A stretch of DNA of 64,000 nucleotides from Weissella confusa. GTDB taxonomy: Bacteria; Bacillota; Bacilli; Lactobacillales; Lactobacillaceae. The stretch covers positions 1,458,501 to 1,522,500 of the forward strand of contig CP168942.1 in assembly GCA_041871065.1 (NCBI GenBank), read 5' to 3'. The translations under genes were made by a program, and so were the position numbers. The notes under the pieces are model-generated. The model made no database searches. It worked only from the letters and a program-made list of their open reading frames with translations, and was not told the DNA's origin. Below, piece by piece: positions 32,285-41,887 of this stretch (positions within the stretch are counted from its first letter, which is position 1; each line of letters opens with the position of its first letter).

Positions 32285-32797
32285 TTACATATTCTGCTTT
32301 GAGAACGCTGCGAAGCTGTATTGCTTACGCATCAAACCATATAAGCTGTTTGAACTCTCATATTGACGGAGTGGGAAGTCATTCTTGGCATGCCATAGCT
32401 CCCAATCAGACTTCATGTTCCACGTTGATAGCATCACAAGTTGATGTTGGTTATCGTTACGTTGCAACAAGAATGAGCTAATGAAACCATGCTCATCCAT
32501 CCCCTCTTCATAGGCATTATAACGACGAATGAAGTTATCACGCTCTGCATCATTCAATGTGATGAACGTAAAATTCATCCAGCCACGAATATCACTTGTT
32601 TCCCCACGACTAGCAAGGATTTCATACGTCGTTGGCATTGCAAAAATTGACTTCTTATCCGTTGTCTTTTCAAGCAACTGGTAGCGAGACTTATCTTCGT
32701 CATCAACCATCATCAACAACTTGTGATCCAAGTGTTCGTTACGCACATTTTGCAACACTGCCTTTGAACCAAAGGCGACATGTAAGTATTCAGTCAT
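32285..32797 (-). CDS. Antibiotic biosynthesis monooxygenase-like domain protein
   Basis: A 170-residue host protein. The central stretch WMNFTFITLNDAERDNFIRRYNAYEEGMDEHGFISSFLL followed by VMLSTWNMKSDWELWHAKNDF has the strand-helix-strand pattern of ABM/ferredoxin-like domains, which include small monooxygenases and heme-degrading proteins. ATG 32797 follows GGAGGAAAACATA. The function is not settled. It faces the tRNA and is the first host gene past the prophage. Confidence 0.55.
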   Translation of the reverse strand: MTEYLHVAFGSKAVLQNVRNEHLDHKLLMMVDDEDKSRYQLLEKTTDKKSIFAMPTTYEILASRGETSDIRGWMNFTFITLNDAERDNFIRRYNAYEEGMDEHGFISSFLLQRNDNQHQLVMLSTWNMKSDWELWHAKNDFPLRQYESSNSLYGLMRKQYSFAAFSKQNM

Positions 32798-32882
32798 TAT
32801 GTTTTCCTCCACATTATTCCCCAATTAGATTAAAAACATTATAACCAATTTATATCAAAAATACCCGTCAAAACTATCCGCT

Positions 32883-33290
32883 TTACTTATATTCTGGTCC
32901 GTTTTGATTAGCATCGTATGCTGCAATATCAACCCCAGTGGCATCCTTTACAGCGACACTCTCAACCAAACGACCTTGTTCGTTGGAATCAAGTGCCAAG
33001 CCACCAAAATTGTTCTTCTTACGAAGTTGCATGTTTTCAGCTAGCAAAGACTTTGACGTACTCTTGATGTACCAAGTCCCCAAGCTCGTTTCCAAAGGCA
33101 TATCAAACCAGCGTTGGTATGGGACATCCTTGTTAACAATGTTAATCGTAAAGCTTGTTTCCATCGTGACATCTAGCGGATCATTGTATGGGCTGATTCC
33201 ATCTTCAACCGCAAACAAAATGACTTGGGTCTCAGGATCAAAGTTATTCATTACACGGTTCGTTGCGTAATCATCAAGTTCAATATACAT
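32883..33290 (-). CDS. HesB/YneR-like iron-sulfur biosynthesis family protein
   Basis: A 135-residue protein. The pattern VILFAVEDGISPY..., then TINIVNKDVPYQRWFDMPLETSLGTWYIKSTSKSLLAENMQLRKK, resembles the lactobacillar YneR/HesB-like group, which lacks the clustered cysteines of true A-type Fe-S carriers. ATG 33290 is preferred (GAGGTGATGAAG upstream). Role unproven in this branch. Confidence 0.6.
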   Translation of the reverse strand: MYIELDDYATNRVMNNFDPETQVILFAVEDGISPYNDPLDVTMETSFTINIVNKDVPYQRWFDMPLETSLGTWYIKSTSKSLLAENMQLRKKNNFGGLALDSNEQGRLVESVAVKDATGVDIAAYDANQNGPEYK

Positions 33291-33344
33291 CTTCATCACC
33301 TCATCTTTTGTTCTAATCTTAGAATAATTTCGGCTTTATTGGTC

Positions 33345-33373
33345 AAAAAAAGGACCGACAAATTTGTCGGTCC
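33345..33373 (-). terminator. Intrinsic terminator
   Basis: A perfect palindrome GGACCGACAAATTTGTCGGTCC followed on the minus strand by seven T residues; it terminates the gene at 33,382-33,801. Confidence 0.92.
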
Positions 33374-33381
33374 CTCTTCTA

Positions 33382-33801
33382 TTAGTTGTTGCCTTCAGCT
33401 TCTTGACGGGCGATGTAACCGCGTGACGTCGTTTGAGCAAAAGGTCCTGATTGCATTTGCATACGCATACGCAAGTTTTGTTGAACGTTTTGGTTGATCG
33501 TTTGTGCTACCAATGGTGTAACATCGGCAGGTACTTCTGAGTCAACCTTCGTACGAATTTGGCGAATCAATTGGTAAAAGTCCTTACCCTTACGCATAAC
33601 CAACTCGTTGTCAGCCTTATCAAACGCAAAGTGCGCGTCATCCGTGTCCTTGTTGTAAACAAAGTCCATGATTTGTGACGTTACAGCTTCGTTCTCGTAG
33701 TTGTCTTCTTCACCTTGCCAAAGGTTAGCGATTTCCGTCAAGTAAGCCTCAACTTCTGCTGGGTCGATGTAAACTTCCTTCAAGTTAACCATGAATGCCA
33801 T
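33382..33801 (-). CDS. Hypothetical protein (possibly YlbF/YmcA-like)
   Basis: A 139-residue, mostly helical acidic protein (MAFMVNLKEVYIDPAEVEAYLTE..., FDKADNELVMRKGKDFYQLIRQIRTKV), with a Met/Gln-rich stretch near the C-terminus (RMRMQMQSGPF). Helical content and size recall YlbF/YmcA proteins, but the match is not convincing. AGAGGATTTGGCAC precedes ATG 33801. It is a single-gene unit ended by a strong terminator. Confidence 0.5.
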   Translation of the reverse strand: MAFMVNLKEVYIDPAEVEAYLTEIANLWQGEEDNYENEAVTSQIMDFVYNKDTDDAHFAFDKADNELVMRKGKDFYQLIRQIRTKVDSEVPADVTPLVAQTINQNVQQNLRMRMQMQSGPFAQTTSRGYIARQEAEGNN

Positions 33802-33949
33802 GTGCCAAATCCTCTTTCCGTGCTTATTTATATTCGCATACTTACTAATTACAAGTATTAGTTTATCGAAAAACAAGCTAATATGCACTGATTAAGGGAG
33901 CTCCCACGACACCTTTTATGTTGCATTTTCGAAACACACGGTGTAACGA

Positions 33950-34678
33950 TTAATGCAACGCCATCGAGATTAATGATAACGACGCAATCGCGTTATTCAA
34001 CATGTGCGTCATCATTGAATATTGAATCTGTTTCGTCTTCTTATAAACAACCGCCAACGCAATTCCCATCAATGAATACTGAATAAGCGCGAAGATTTGG
34101 AAATCTTGGAAGACGTGGAAATAACCGAACAGCACCCCTGAAATGACCACATTTAGCCACCAAGGCCCATCCTTAAAGAAGTAGTTCAGCACAATACCAC
34201 GGAAGATCAACTCTTCCACTAATGGTGCCACAACCACCGCCAACAAAATAACAAAGACTAGATTTGTCCCGCCTGTGCTGGCCATTTTTTCGAGCGCCTG
34301 TTGATTCGTTGCCGTCTGAACCCCGCCGGCAAAAATATATTGCAACAGGACGGTGACAATACCGGCACCGATAATCATCAAGTAGCCGCGCCAAATCCAG
34401 TTTGCCTTATGTCCATTGAACTTGTGCAGACCAAGCTTTGGTGAACGTTGACGAACGCCATAACCGACCACCAGGACGGCAATTGTGGTAAACACTGCCA
34501 AGAACAGCACCATCGTGATGATTGGTCCAGCACTATTTGCTGACACATGCAACAAGCTCGCCATACTGCGTGCACTGTACATGCCAGCAACCTGAATTGC
34601 AAAATCCAGTAGTACACCGATGATAATCCAAATCAGTCCGGTGATAATGTCACCAATCCAATTATGTTCCTTAGTCAT
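33950..34678 (-). CDS. CPBP-family intramembrane metalloprotease
   Basis: A 242-residue membrane protein with about seven hydrophobic segments. The family motifs are present: PLVEELIFRGIVLNYFF (EExxxR), GVLFGYFHVFQ (FxxxH form) and THMLNNAIAS. CPBP (CAAX-like) proteases in lactic acid bacteria are linked to peptide maturation and bacteriocin self-immunity, but the substrate cannot be read here. It overlaps the upstream small membrane gene by 8 bp. Confidence 0.88.
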   Translation of the reverse strand: MTKEHNWIGDIITGLIWIIIGVLLDFAIQVAGMYSARSMASLLHVSANSAGPIITMVLFLAVFTTIAVLVVGYGVRQRSPKLGLHKFNGHKANWIWRGYLMIIGAGIVTVLLQYIFAGGVQTATNQQALEKMASTGGTNLVFVILLAVVVAPLVEELIFRGIVLNYFFKDGPWWLNVVISGVLFGYFHVFQDFQIFALIQYSLMGIALAVVYKKTKQIQYSMMTHMLNNAIASLSLISMALH

Positions 34679-34883
34679 GATTAGCCTCTTCCTCCTTCTT
34701 TTCCGCCTTTAATCGCAACGTTACCGTCAACCATGACATCACAACTGTCATCAAGACGAATAGGAGCAAGAATACTGGGATTGACACCCAGAGTGGCCAC
34801 GCCATTATTTTCGCGACTGCTGCCAGCCCGACAAAAAGTAGCACCGTTATTATACTCGTGCCAATCTGCAACGCTAATCCCAT
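34671..34883 (-). CDS. Small two-span membrane protein
   Basis: A 70-residue protein with two membrane segments (IITVLLFVGLAAVAKIMAW, VSIPVFLLLFVLMTVVMSWL) and a charged tail (KAEKKEEEANHD). It is translationally coupled to the CPBP protease and may partner with it. Function unknown. Confidence 0.65.
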   Translation of the reverse strand: MGLALQIGTSIITVLLFVGLAAVAKIMAWPLWVSIPVFLLLFVLMTVVMSWLTVTLRLKAEKKEEEANHD

Positions 34884-34896
34884 TATTTACCTATCC

Positions 34897-35724
34897 TTAC
34901 AGTACGTATTTTTCAAGAATTTCCGCAATCGCACCCTCGTTGTTCGTCTTTGACGTCACAACATCAGCAGCTTCCTTGATTGCTGGAATACCATTCGCCA
35001 CACTGACCCCTAATCCAACAGCAGTCAGCATCTTCAAATCATTATTATTATCACCAGCGGCAATAATTTCATCACGTGCAATGCCTAACTTCTCACCCAA
35101 CAACAATGATGCTGATCCCTTATCAACACCCTTCTTGTTGAATTCAACATAACGTGAAGATGAGAATGTGGCTTCAACTTGATCGCCACCAACAGCAGCA
35201 ATCACCGCATCACGAATTTGCTCACGGACAGCTTCATCAGGGTGCTCAAAAATCACCTTCATCACCGGCTGTTCGTTAGCCAAGAATGACAAGTCATCCG
35301 TTGCCATCAATTCATACGGCACACCACGCTCGGCCATGTATTGCTTATCAGTTGGTGAGATGTTGTAAATGAACAGTGTGTCTACCGTATATACGTGCAC
35401 ATCAACCGTCTCGTTCACCAAGCCAGCCTTAAAAATCTTTTCCGCAATCGCAAGATCCATGCCACGCGTCAACAAGACTTGATTGTCTTTGTTTTCAACA
35501 ATTGCTGCCCCATTGTAAGAGATAACATATTGTCCGGCTTGGTCGTAAAGGCCTAACGTCTTAAGCAATTCTTGGACTGACTTAAATGAACGACCAGTGT
35601 TGGGCACAAACTTAAATCCCGCCGCCACAGCTTGCTTAATCGCTGCCAAATTGGCTTCGTGAACGGTACCATCATCATTCAACAACGTCTCATCTAAGTC
35701 TGAAACTAGCATTTTATATACCAT
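34897..35724 (-). CDS. Cof-type HAD-IIB phosphatase
   Basis: A 275-residue HAD hydrolase. Motif I MLVSDLDETLLND opens the protein (DxDET). Motif II lies in FVPNTGRSFKSV, and motif IV is ARDEIIAAGDNNNDLKML with GLGVSVANG following. Such enzymes dephosphorylate sugar phosphates or flavin and pyridoxal precursors. ATG 35724 is chosen because GGGGGATAATACAA precedes it. Substrate unknown. Confidence 0.9.
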   Translation of the reverse strand: MVYKMLVSDLDETLLNDDGTVHEANLAAIKQAVAAGFKFVPNTGRSFKSVQELLKTLGLYDQAGQYVISYNGAAIVENKDNQVLLTRGMDLAIAEKIFKAGLVNETVDVHVYTVDTLFIYNISPTDKQYMAERGVPYELMATDDLSFLANEQPVMKVIFEHPDEAVREQIRDAVIAAVGGDQVEATFSSSRYVEFNKKGVDKGSASLLLGEKLGIARDEIIAAGDNNNDLKMLTAVGLGVSVANGIPAIKEAADVVTSKTNNEGAIAEILEKYVL

Positions 35725-35898
35725 TTGTATTATCCCCCGTGTGTTTACCTTTATTGTAACAAATAAAGGCAACCGCTTATTACCAATTCATGAATAATTA
35801 TTTGATTTTTACTTTGTTTTTCAAATGCTTTTGCTTGCTGTCACATTTCTGAAACAGTTATAATCAAGGTAACGAAAGGAATATAGGAGAGTATTCAG

Positions 35899-36294
35899 AT
35901 GCGTAATTTTATTAATGAGTTCCGCGACTTTATTATGCGTGGAAATGTTTTGGACCTAGCTATCGCCTTCATCATGGGTGCTGCTTTCCAAACTGTTGTT
36001 AAATCAGTTGTTGACGATTTGATTATGCCACTAGTTGGAATCGCAACGGGGTCAATCTCATTCTCAGCCATCGTTTGGCATGTGGGATCTGCCGACATTA
36101 AGGTTGGTGCTTTCATTTCAGCAGTAATTACCTTCCTGTTGACTAGTTTTGCGGTCTTCTTGATTTTGAAGGCAATCCGCAAGGCACAAGCTTTGACTTC
36201 TAAGGAAGTTGAAGAAGAGGAAGAAGCAACAATCGAAACGGAGCTTGGCGTTTTGCAAGAAATCCGTGATGCTTTGGCCGCTAAGAAGGACTAA
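35899..36294 (+). CDS. mscL: Large-conductance mechanosensitive channel MscL
   Basis: A 131-residue channel. It begins with the amphipathic FINEFRDFIMRGNVLDLAIAFIMGAAF, the most conserved MscL segment, followed by TM1 and TM2 (VGAFISAVITFLLTSFAVFLILKAI) and a charged C-terminal helix. It opens under membrane tension to release solutes on hypo-osmotic shock. TATAAT at about 35,859 with TTGCTG upstream is a plausible promoter; RBS AGGAGAG. Confidence 0.95.
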   Translation: MRNFINEFRDFIMRGNVLDLAIAFIMGAAFQTVVKSVVDDLIMPLVGIATGSISFSAIVWHVGSADIKVGAFISAVITFLLTSFAVFLILKAIRKAQALTSKEVEEEEEATIETELGVLQEIRDALAAKKD

Positions 36295-36346
36295 AGCCGA
36301 ACGATATTTTCGACATAAAATAGACATATTTTATTCACTTTCCGAA

Positions 36347-36393
36347 GAATGCCTAAGCGGTGGGGTTTATCCCCACTTGGCATTCTTTTTTTA
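36347..36393 (+). terminator. Intrinsic terminator after mscL
   Basis: GAATGCC...GTGGGG pairs with CCCCAC...GGCATTC, followed by seven T residues on the plus strand. Confidence 0.92.
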
Positions 36394-36511
36394 TTTGTCA
36401 AGACGTTGAATTAAATTCATATTTTGGCTAAGATAGTTATCAGTTATTCAACGCAGCTTATGCTGTAGTTGACGATTCTTGAAACAAAATTCTGAAGGAA
36501 GAAGGACTACC

Positions 36512-37156
36512 ATGGTGATTATCACGGCAGGTATGATTGGTGTTGGTAAGACGACATTGACTGATTTGATTGCAAAGCATTTGGGGACGCAAGCATTCTT
36601 CGAGCCAGTTGGCGAAAACCCGGTTTTGCCCCTATACTACGCTGATCCAAAGCAATACGGTTTCCTATTGCAAATTTACTTCTTGAACAAGCGATTTGCG
36701 ATGATTAAGAAGGCCTTGACCGACGACAACAATGTCCTTGATCGTTCAATTTATGAAGATGCCCTCTTCACACAAGAGAACCACCGCGAAGGTAACATTT
36801 CAGACGCCGAACTTGATGTTTACATGACGTTGTTGAACAACATGATGGCGGAAATTCAAACGATGCAAAAGGGACGTCCTGACTTGATGGTCTTCGCCGA
36901 TGCTGACTTTGACACGATCTTGTACCGTATTAAGAAGCGTGGTCGTGACTACGAACAATTCGAAGACAACGACGAATTGCGTAGCTACTACTTCAAGATG
37001 TGGAGCGCTTACCAAAAGTGGTACGAAGAATACGATGCTTCACCAAAGATTAAGATCGACTTGCAACAATTTGACCTTGAGGATGAAGCCAACCGTCAAG
37101 CAGTCCTAGAGACGATTGACGCCCGTTTGGCCGAACTTGATGCAACTGTTAAGTAA
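36512..37156 (+). CDS. Deoxynucleoside kinase (dAK/dGK type)
   Basis: A 214-residue kinase that phosphorylates deoxyadenosine or deoxyguanosine for nucleotide salvage. The P-loop ITAGMIGVGKTTLTDLIAKHLG lies at the N-terminus; FFEPVGENPVLPLYY and NNVLDRSIYEDALFTQ (DRS motif) are typical of lactobacillar dAK/dGK. Lactobacilli often carry two adjacent copies, whereas only one is seen here. ATG 36512 follows AAGGAAGAAGGAC. Confidence 0.92.
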   Translation: MVIITAGMIGVGKTTLTDLIAKHLGTQAFFEPVGENPVLPLYYADPKQYGFLLQIYFLNKRFAMIKKALTDDNNVLDRSIYEDALFTQENHREGNISDAELDVYMTLLNNMMAEIQTMQKGRPDLMVFADADFDTILYRIKKRGRDYEQFEDNDELRSYYFKMWSAYQKWYEEYDASPKIKIDLQQFDLEDEANRQAVLETIDARLAELDATVK

Positions 37157-37163
37157 CGATTGA

Positions 37164-37196
37164 AAAAGCCGTTAGCACTGCGCTAACGGCTTTTTT
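37164..37196 (+). terminator. Intrinsic terminator after the kinase gene
   Basis: AAAGCCGTTAGC pairs with GCTAACGGCTTTTTT. The flanking A and T runs would let it act in both directions. Confidence 0.92.
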
Positions 37197-37203
37197 GGTG
37201 CAC

Positions 37204-37238
37204 AAAAACACACAGACGATTAAACATCATCCGTGTTT
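37204..37238 (-). terminator. Terminator after the NlpC/P60 gene
   Basis: On the minus strand ACACGGATGAT pairs (with two wobbles) to ATCGTCTGTGT, followed by GTTTTTG. Confidence 0.7.
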
Positions 37239-37244
37239 TTGAAA

Positions 37245-38591
37245 TTATGCGTTATATGAACCGACAAAGGCAGGCATAAAGCCAGTCGTCACGTTTTCGA
37301 CGCGGACATTGTAACCTGGTGCTGGTGCGGCAACATATTGACCATTACCGATATAAATAGCCACGTGCCATGAAGAACCATGATCACCCCAGAACAACAA
37401 ATCTCCTGGTTGTGCAGTGGCGATAACATCAGCCGGTGTCTTAACATCAGTTGTTGAAACGTATGCTTCCTCTGATACCGTGTATGATGGCAAGCTTAGT
37501 CCTGCATCATTGAATACCCAAGCTGCCAAGCCTGAGCAATCGAAACCAGCTGGTGTCTTTCCACCCCATACGTATGGAATGTCTTGACCAGCATACTTCA
37601 ACGCAGCGTTAACAATCGCCGTACGTTGTGATGCCGTCAAGCCACCTTGAACACTTGCCCGTGCATTAACATAATCAGAAGCTGGTGCCTCTGATGCAAC
37701 CGACGCTGCTTCTGATGGTGCAACCGCTGTCTCTGAAGTCGCAACCGATGTGGCTGGTACTTCTGAGGCCATAACTGGCGTTTCACTGACAATGGATGAT
37801 TCAGCTGGTGCGACTGGTGCTTCTGAAACGACAGATGCCTCTGACGCAACCGGTGCTTCCGAGGCCACTTCTGACGTTTGTGACACAACTGATGACTCAG
37901 CTACCACTGGCGCTTCTGACGGTGCCACACTAGCAATAGCTGGCGCTTCTGAGGCGGCAACCGATGCGGGTGTGGCCGTCGCTGATCCTGTAGCTGGAAT
38001 GTAGACAATTTGCCCAATTTGCAACATTGTCACGTCAACGCCAGGATTCAGGGCTTGAATAGCGGCCACTGAAACACCATATTGGGCTGCCAATTGGCCA
38101 AGCGTGTCGCCATCCTTAATTGTGTACGTGCTTGTATCAGCAGGCTTCTCTGTCGTTGCCTCAGCTTCTGATACGACTGCTTGCTCAGCCGGTGTCACCG
38201 CAGCACTTGTCGCAGCTGAAGACGCTGCTGGCGTGTAAACTGCCGTCGCTGATGATGCTGCTTCAGTCTCCGAGTTAGCTAGCAGCTCGACATCCCCCAC
38301 GTTGTCAGTTGCTGGCGCCACTGGCGCAACGTTGGCAACGGCACGCAAAGAAATCTTTGGTGCGGTTGCCAATACCTTATCGCGAACAACATCTGACTTG
38401 GTTGTCACTTGCTTATCATCATTGTCCACCACTGATGATGATTCATGCGTCGTCGCAACGTGCTCTGAATCAGTTGCGATGTTCGCTAATTGATCAACCG
38501 CTGCTTGTACCATTGGCACTTGCGTTGTTGCAACAACGCCCAGAGCGCCAGCAACACCAGCAACGATTGCTTTAGTTGATACTTGTCCCAT
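37245..38591 (-). CDS. Secreted LysM plus NlpC/P60 peptidoglycan hydrolase
   Basis: A 448-residue exported wall hydrolase. A signal peptide (KAIVAGVAGALGVVATTQVPMVQA) is followed by a disordered region. One LysM domain (STYTIKDGDTLGQLAAQYGV ... IGQIVYIPATG) and a long Ser/Ala/Val/Glu/Pro linker of SEAP-type repeats come next. The C-terminal NlpC/P60 domain has catalytic Cys in AGFDCSGLAAW, His in GSSWHVAIYIG and a following polar residue. It cleaves D-Glu-L-Lys-type stem peptide bonds, as in daughter cell separation. ATG 38591 follows GAGAGGAGTAG. Confidence 0.93.
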   Translation of the reverse strand: MGQVSTKAIVAGVAGALGVVATTQVPMVQAAVDQLANIATDSEHVATTHESSSVVDNDDKQVTTKSDVVRDKVLATAPKISLRAVANVAPVAPATDNVGDVELLANSETEAASSATAVYTPAASSAATSAAVTPAEQAVVSEAEATTEKPADTSTYTIKDGDTLGQLAAQYGVSVAAIQALNPGVDVTMLQIGQIVYIPATGSATATPASVAASEAPAIASVAPSEAPVVAESSVVSQTSEVASEAPVASEASVVSEAPVAPAESSIVSETPVMASEVPATSVATSETAVAPSEAASVASEAPASDYVNARASVQGGLTASQRTAIVNAALKYAGQDIPYVWGGKTPAGFDCSGLAAWVFNDAGLSLPSYTVSEEAYVSTTDVKTPADVIATAQPGDLLFWGDHGSSWHVAIYIGNGQYVAAPAPGYNVRVENVTTGFMPAFVGSYNA

Positions 38592-38970
38592 ATGAACTAC
38601 TCCTCTCAAGGTTTATATACTCTCGTCTACAGAAAAAGTGTTAAGAAAGTTTTAAATAATATCTCGACTACTCTATAATACCCTATTTTTTCGCTGAAAT
38701 GTGGGGAACTTATGTTCGGATACAAAAATTCACACTTTAGCATGTCAAATACAAAATCTATGTTTTAGTAAAAATTAAGATAATCATCGTGACCCAAAAT
38801 GTGTCACAGGCAAACCCGCACGAATACAAACAAAAATGACGATTGAAACATCACCTGTGTCACAGGCAGATTGTCTTAATCGTCATTCGCGTTATTTCAT
38901 TTGTATTGCAACGCACATATACTTTGCAATTATTTATTTACAAACTTATCAAGTTTACGTTGCATATCGC
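38592..38970. other. Intergenic region between the NlpC/P60 gene and glpK
   Basis: An AT-rich 379-bp gap. The left part should hold the wall-hydrolase promoter. The right part carries the glpK terminator and two copies of TGTGTCACAGGCA (about 38,802 and 38,856). No gene is supported. Confidence 0.7.
38831..38888 (-). terminator. glpK terminator with long loop
   Basis: AATGACGATT and AATCGTCATT pair around a 34-nt loop that itself contains the palindrome CCTGTGACACAGG, followed by TTTTTG on the minus strand. Confidence 0.7.
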
Positions 38971-40476
38971 TTAATCCAAGGGGAACATACGTGCGGCTTT
39001 GACTGCTCGTTGCCACCCAGTATAAGCCTTAGCCATTTCATCTTGGCGTTCTGCAAGTGGTTCTTTCATCTCAGTTGCCGCTTGTTCGGGCAGTGCATCC
39101 ATCGACTCCCAGTAACCAACACCCAAACCTGCTAGATATGCAGCCCCAAGAGCCGTCGTTTCAAGTTGCTTTGGACGACGAACCGGTACGTTAATTAAAT
39201 CTGCTTGGAATTGTTGCAAGTAGTTATTCGCAGCTGCACCACCGTCAATAACCAAGCTACCAACTGTCAAACCAGTATCAGTCTGCATGGCATCCAATAC
39301 ATCACGTGTTTGGTAGGCCAATGACTCCAACGTTGCACGAACAACGTCACCCTTTGTCGTGGCACGCGTCAAGCCAAACATCGCACCACGGACGTTTTGG
39401 TCCCAATATGGCGCACCTAGGCCACTGAATGCTGGCACTAGATAAATTGGTTCAGGATGTTGTTCGCGGGCTACCTCGGCCAAATCAGCGGTCTCCTTGG
39501 CGCTCTTGATAAGCTCCAAACCATCACGAAGCCATTGAATAGCCGCACCAGCAATAAAGACTGATCCTTCCAAGGCGTACGTCACCTTGCCATCCAAGCC
39601 ATACCCAATCGTCGTCAACAAACCATTCTTTGATGTCGCGATATCATCCCCGGTATTCATCACGATAAATGAACCGGTTCCAAAAGTGTTCTTAACATCC
39701 CCGGCTTCAAACGCCTTATGACCGAACAAAGCCGCTTGTTGGTCACCAGCAATTCCAGCGATTGGCACTTGAATACCAAAGAACGCATAGTCAGCTGTGT
39801 AACCGAACACACCAGATGAATCCTTAACGTCAGGCAACACACTTGCTGGAATATTGAACTTGTCCAACAACTCTTGATCCCACGACAACGTGTGAATGTT
39901 AAATAGCATTGTACGTGAGGCGTTTGAGTAATCCGTCGCGTGGACCGCACCATTCGTCAACTTATACAATAGCCAGCTATCAATCGTACCAAACAATAAT
40001 TCGCCACGTTCAGCACGCTCACGAGCACCTGGTACATTATCAAGCAACCACATAATCTTCGTTGCAGAGAAGTACGCATCAATCCAAAGACCAGTCTTCT
40101 CGTATACCCAGTCCGTCAAACCGTCCGCCTTAAGTTGCTCAGCAATCGCGTCACTTTGCTTTGATTGCCAAACAACAGCTGGTGCAATTGGCTCACCGGT
40201 CAACCGATCCCAAATCACCGTTGTTTCACGTTGATTAGTTACACCAATTCCTGCGACCTTATAAGGTGGCACGTTAGCCTTAATGACAACTTCGGCCATC
40301 ACTTGACGGGCATCATCCCAGATAGTCATTGCATCATGTTCAACCCAACCTGGTTGCTTAAAGATTTGTGGCAACTCTTTTTGTGCCGTTGCAATGGCCG
40401 TACCGGTTTCGTCAAACAGAATAGCACGCGTACTTGTGGTCCCTTGATCAAGGGCCATGATAAATTGATCAGCCAT
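38971..40476 (-). CDS. glpK: Glycerol kinase
   Basis: A 501-residue FGGY kinase that makes glycerol-3-phosphate from glycerol and ATP. N-terminal [15 protein letters not shown], the substrate region [22 protein letters not shown], the [14 protein letters not shown]-site loop and C-terminal [20 protein letters not shown] are all present. Length matches GlpK. No glpF or glpO neighbour is seen, so it is a single-gene unit. RBS TAGGAGC. Confidence 0.97.
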   Translation of the reverse strand: MADQFIMALDQGTTSTRAILFDETGTAIATAQKELPQIFKQPGWVEHDAMTIWDDARQVMAEVVIKANVPPYKVAGIGVTNQRETTVIWDRLTGEPIAPAVVWQSKQSDAIAEQLKADGLTDWVYEKTGLWIDAYFSATKIMWLLDNVPGARERAERGELLFGTIDSWLLYKLTNGAVHATDYSNASRTMLFNIHTLSWDQELLDKFNIPASVLPDVKDSSGVFGYTADYAFFGIQVPIAGIAGDQQAALFGHKAFEAGDVKNTFGTGSFIVMNTGDDIATSKNGLLTTIGYGLDGKVTYALEGSVFIAGAAIQWLRDGLELIKSAKETADLAEVAREQHPEPIYLVPAFSGLGAPYWDQNVRGAMFGLTRATTKGDVVRATLESLAYQTRDVLDAMQTDTGLTVGSLVIDGGAAANNYLQQFQADLINVPVRRPKQLETTALGAAYLAGLGVGYWESMDALPEQAATEMKEPLAERQDEMAKAYTGWQRAVKAARMFPLD

Positions 40477-40521
40477 AAAAGCTCCTAATAGTTCGTTTAT
40501 TGTTTACGCATCCCCGTTGCG

Positions 40522-40558
40522 TAAAAAAAGAGAGATGGTTTTTAAAACCACCTCTCTT
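40522..40558 (-). terminator. Intrinsic terminator
   Basis: AGAGAGGTGGTTTT pairs with AAAACCATCTCTCT followed by TTTTTTT on the minus strand; ends the tautomerase (and possibly yitT) transcript. Confidence 0.92.
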
Positions 40559-40569
40559 ATTGTACGCAA

Positions 40570-40755
40570 TTACTTTTCAGAACGCAAAGTACCGCCGTCC
40601 ATGAAACGGTCAGTGCGCATTTCGTTAACAATCACCTTGATTGCCTCACGTGGTGCCCCAGTGTTCTTTTCAACAGCTGCAGTGATGTCAGCCATCATTC
40701 CCTTCAATTGTTCGTCTGAACGACCTTCAACCAATTCTACGTGTACAAATGGCAT
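40570..40755 (-). CDS. 4-oxalocrotonate tautomerase family protein
   Basis: A 61-residue protein, [19 protein letters not shown]..., with Pro2 (catalytic Pro1 after Met removal) and a conserved Arg in the [11 protein letters not shown] region. The family catalyses keto-enol tautomerisation; in lactic acid bacteria the substrate is usually unknown. It lies 20 bp downstream of yitT. Confidence 0.9.
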   Translation of the reverse strand: MPFVHVELVEGRSDEQLKGMMADITAAVEKNTGAPREAIKVIVNEMRTDRFMDGGTLRSEK

Positions 40756-40775
40756 TATTATTTCCTCTTTCTTTT

Positions 40776-41732
40776 CTACTTATTCATTAGCTTATCAGCC
40801 TCAGCATCTAAATTCAATGCCTCGGTAATTTGCGCTTGTGCCGCTAGTCGCTCACGGCGAATTTGGCTCTGCAAATCTTCATTCCAGAAGTTGTTTGAAA
40901 CGTTAACTGTATTAACAATATTGATAAATGCATCTGGATCAACCGACTTCGTCAAACGCTCCATCTCAGTCAATTCATAACGTGACAAAACCATCATCAA
41001 TGTCGTGTTTGGTTCACGTGTGTAAGCACCAACTGACGGCAAAATCGTAATACCACGAATCAAATCTTCTTGAAGTGCTTTGACCACTTCATCAGAACGC
41101 TTCGTGACAATGAATGCTGTCAGCTTTTGGTGACGCGTGTGAATTGAATCAACCGCAACCGACGTCGCATAGATACCAATAATCGTGTACATCGCGTTTT
41201 GCCAACCAATAAATGAACCAGCAATGACAACAACAAACCCATTAATAAACAGGTTGATGAACCCAATTGACTTTCCAGTCGTCTTTTGGACAATCATCGC
41301 CACAATATCCATACCACCGGTTGAGAATCCCAACTTAAATGTGATACCGATTGCCACCCCTAGTAGCAGCCCCCCAAACAAACCAGCCAAAATTGGCTCA
41401 TGTGCAACCAGCGTTTGCTTTGGCAACATAATTTGCATGAACGACGCAAAGAAGTTATTCAAAAATGATAGAATCGTAAATTCTCGCCCAGCGTAAATCC
41501 AACCAGCAATTGCTAGCGGGATGTTAACGGCCATGATAATGGCTCCAACTTCAACGTTGATACCAAACACTGCTTTGAAGAACAAACTAAGCAGCTGCGC
41601 AACTCCGTTAAATCCGCCGGAGAAGATATTATTTGGGATAAAGAAATTATTCATCGCGACAGCAACCAAAACTGATGCTGCTACAAAGACAATTGCCTTT
41701 AGTCCATACTCACGTACACGTGCAATGTTCAC
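40776..41732 (-). CDS. YitT family membrane protein with DUF2179 domain
   Basis: A 318-residue protein. Five to six membrane segments include [19 protein letters not shown] with [19 protein letters not shown], and [29 protein letters not shown]-terminal cytosolic DUF2179 domain holds [30 protein letters not shown] start (41732) follows AAGGAGGCGGCACTT. Function of the family is not established. Confidence 0.9.
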   Translation of the reverse strand: MNIARVREYGLKAIVFVAASVLVAVAMNNFFIPNNIFSGGFNGVAQLLSLFFKAVFGINVEVGAIIMAVNIPLAIAGWIYAGREFTILSFLNNFFASFMQIMLPKQTLVAHEPILAGLFGGLLLGVAIGITFKLGFSTGGMDIVAMIVQKTTGKSIGFINLFINGFVVVIAGSFIGWQNAMYTIIGIYATSVAVDSIHTRHQKLTAFIVTKRSDEVVKALQEDLIRGITILPSVGAYTREPNTTLMMVLSRYELTEMERLTKSVDPDAFINIVNTVNVSNNFWNEDLQSQIRRERLAAQAQITEALNLDAEADKLMNK

Positions 41733-41845
41733 AAGTGCCGCCTCCTTACGTCATTTTTTAATCGTCCCTATATTATCACACAGTTTTCACGGTTAGACCA
41801 CACCAGATGTCAGGTTTGACAACATATTGAAACACTTCAAATTAT

Positions 41846-41879
41846 CAAAAAACGGAACCTTGCATTAGCAAGATTCCGT
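41846..41879 (-). terminator. Intrinsic terminator after the symporter gene
   Basis: ACGGAATCTTGC pairs with GCAAGGTTCCGT followed by TTTTT on the minus strand. Confidence 0.92.
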
Positions 41880-41887
41880 CATTACTT

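Noticed and set aside
30851-36452. Shared 14-mer ATCAGTTATTCAAC at about 30,851 and 36,438
   Set aside because: It occurs once inside the prophage and once in the host with different flanks and is not placed at a boundary, so it is not an attachment site.
37640-38000. Short repeats resembling a minisatellite or CRISPR array
   Set aside because: They encode the SEAP-type linker of the LysM-NlpC/P60 protein, without regular spacers. No CRISPR array is present in the window.
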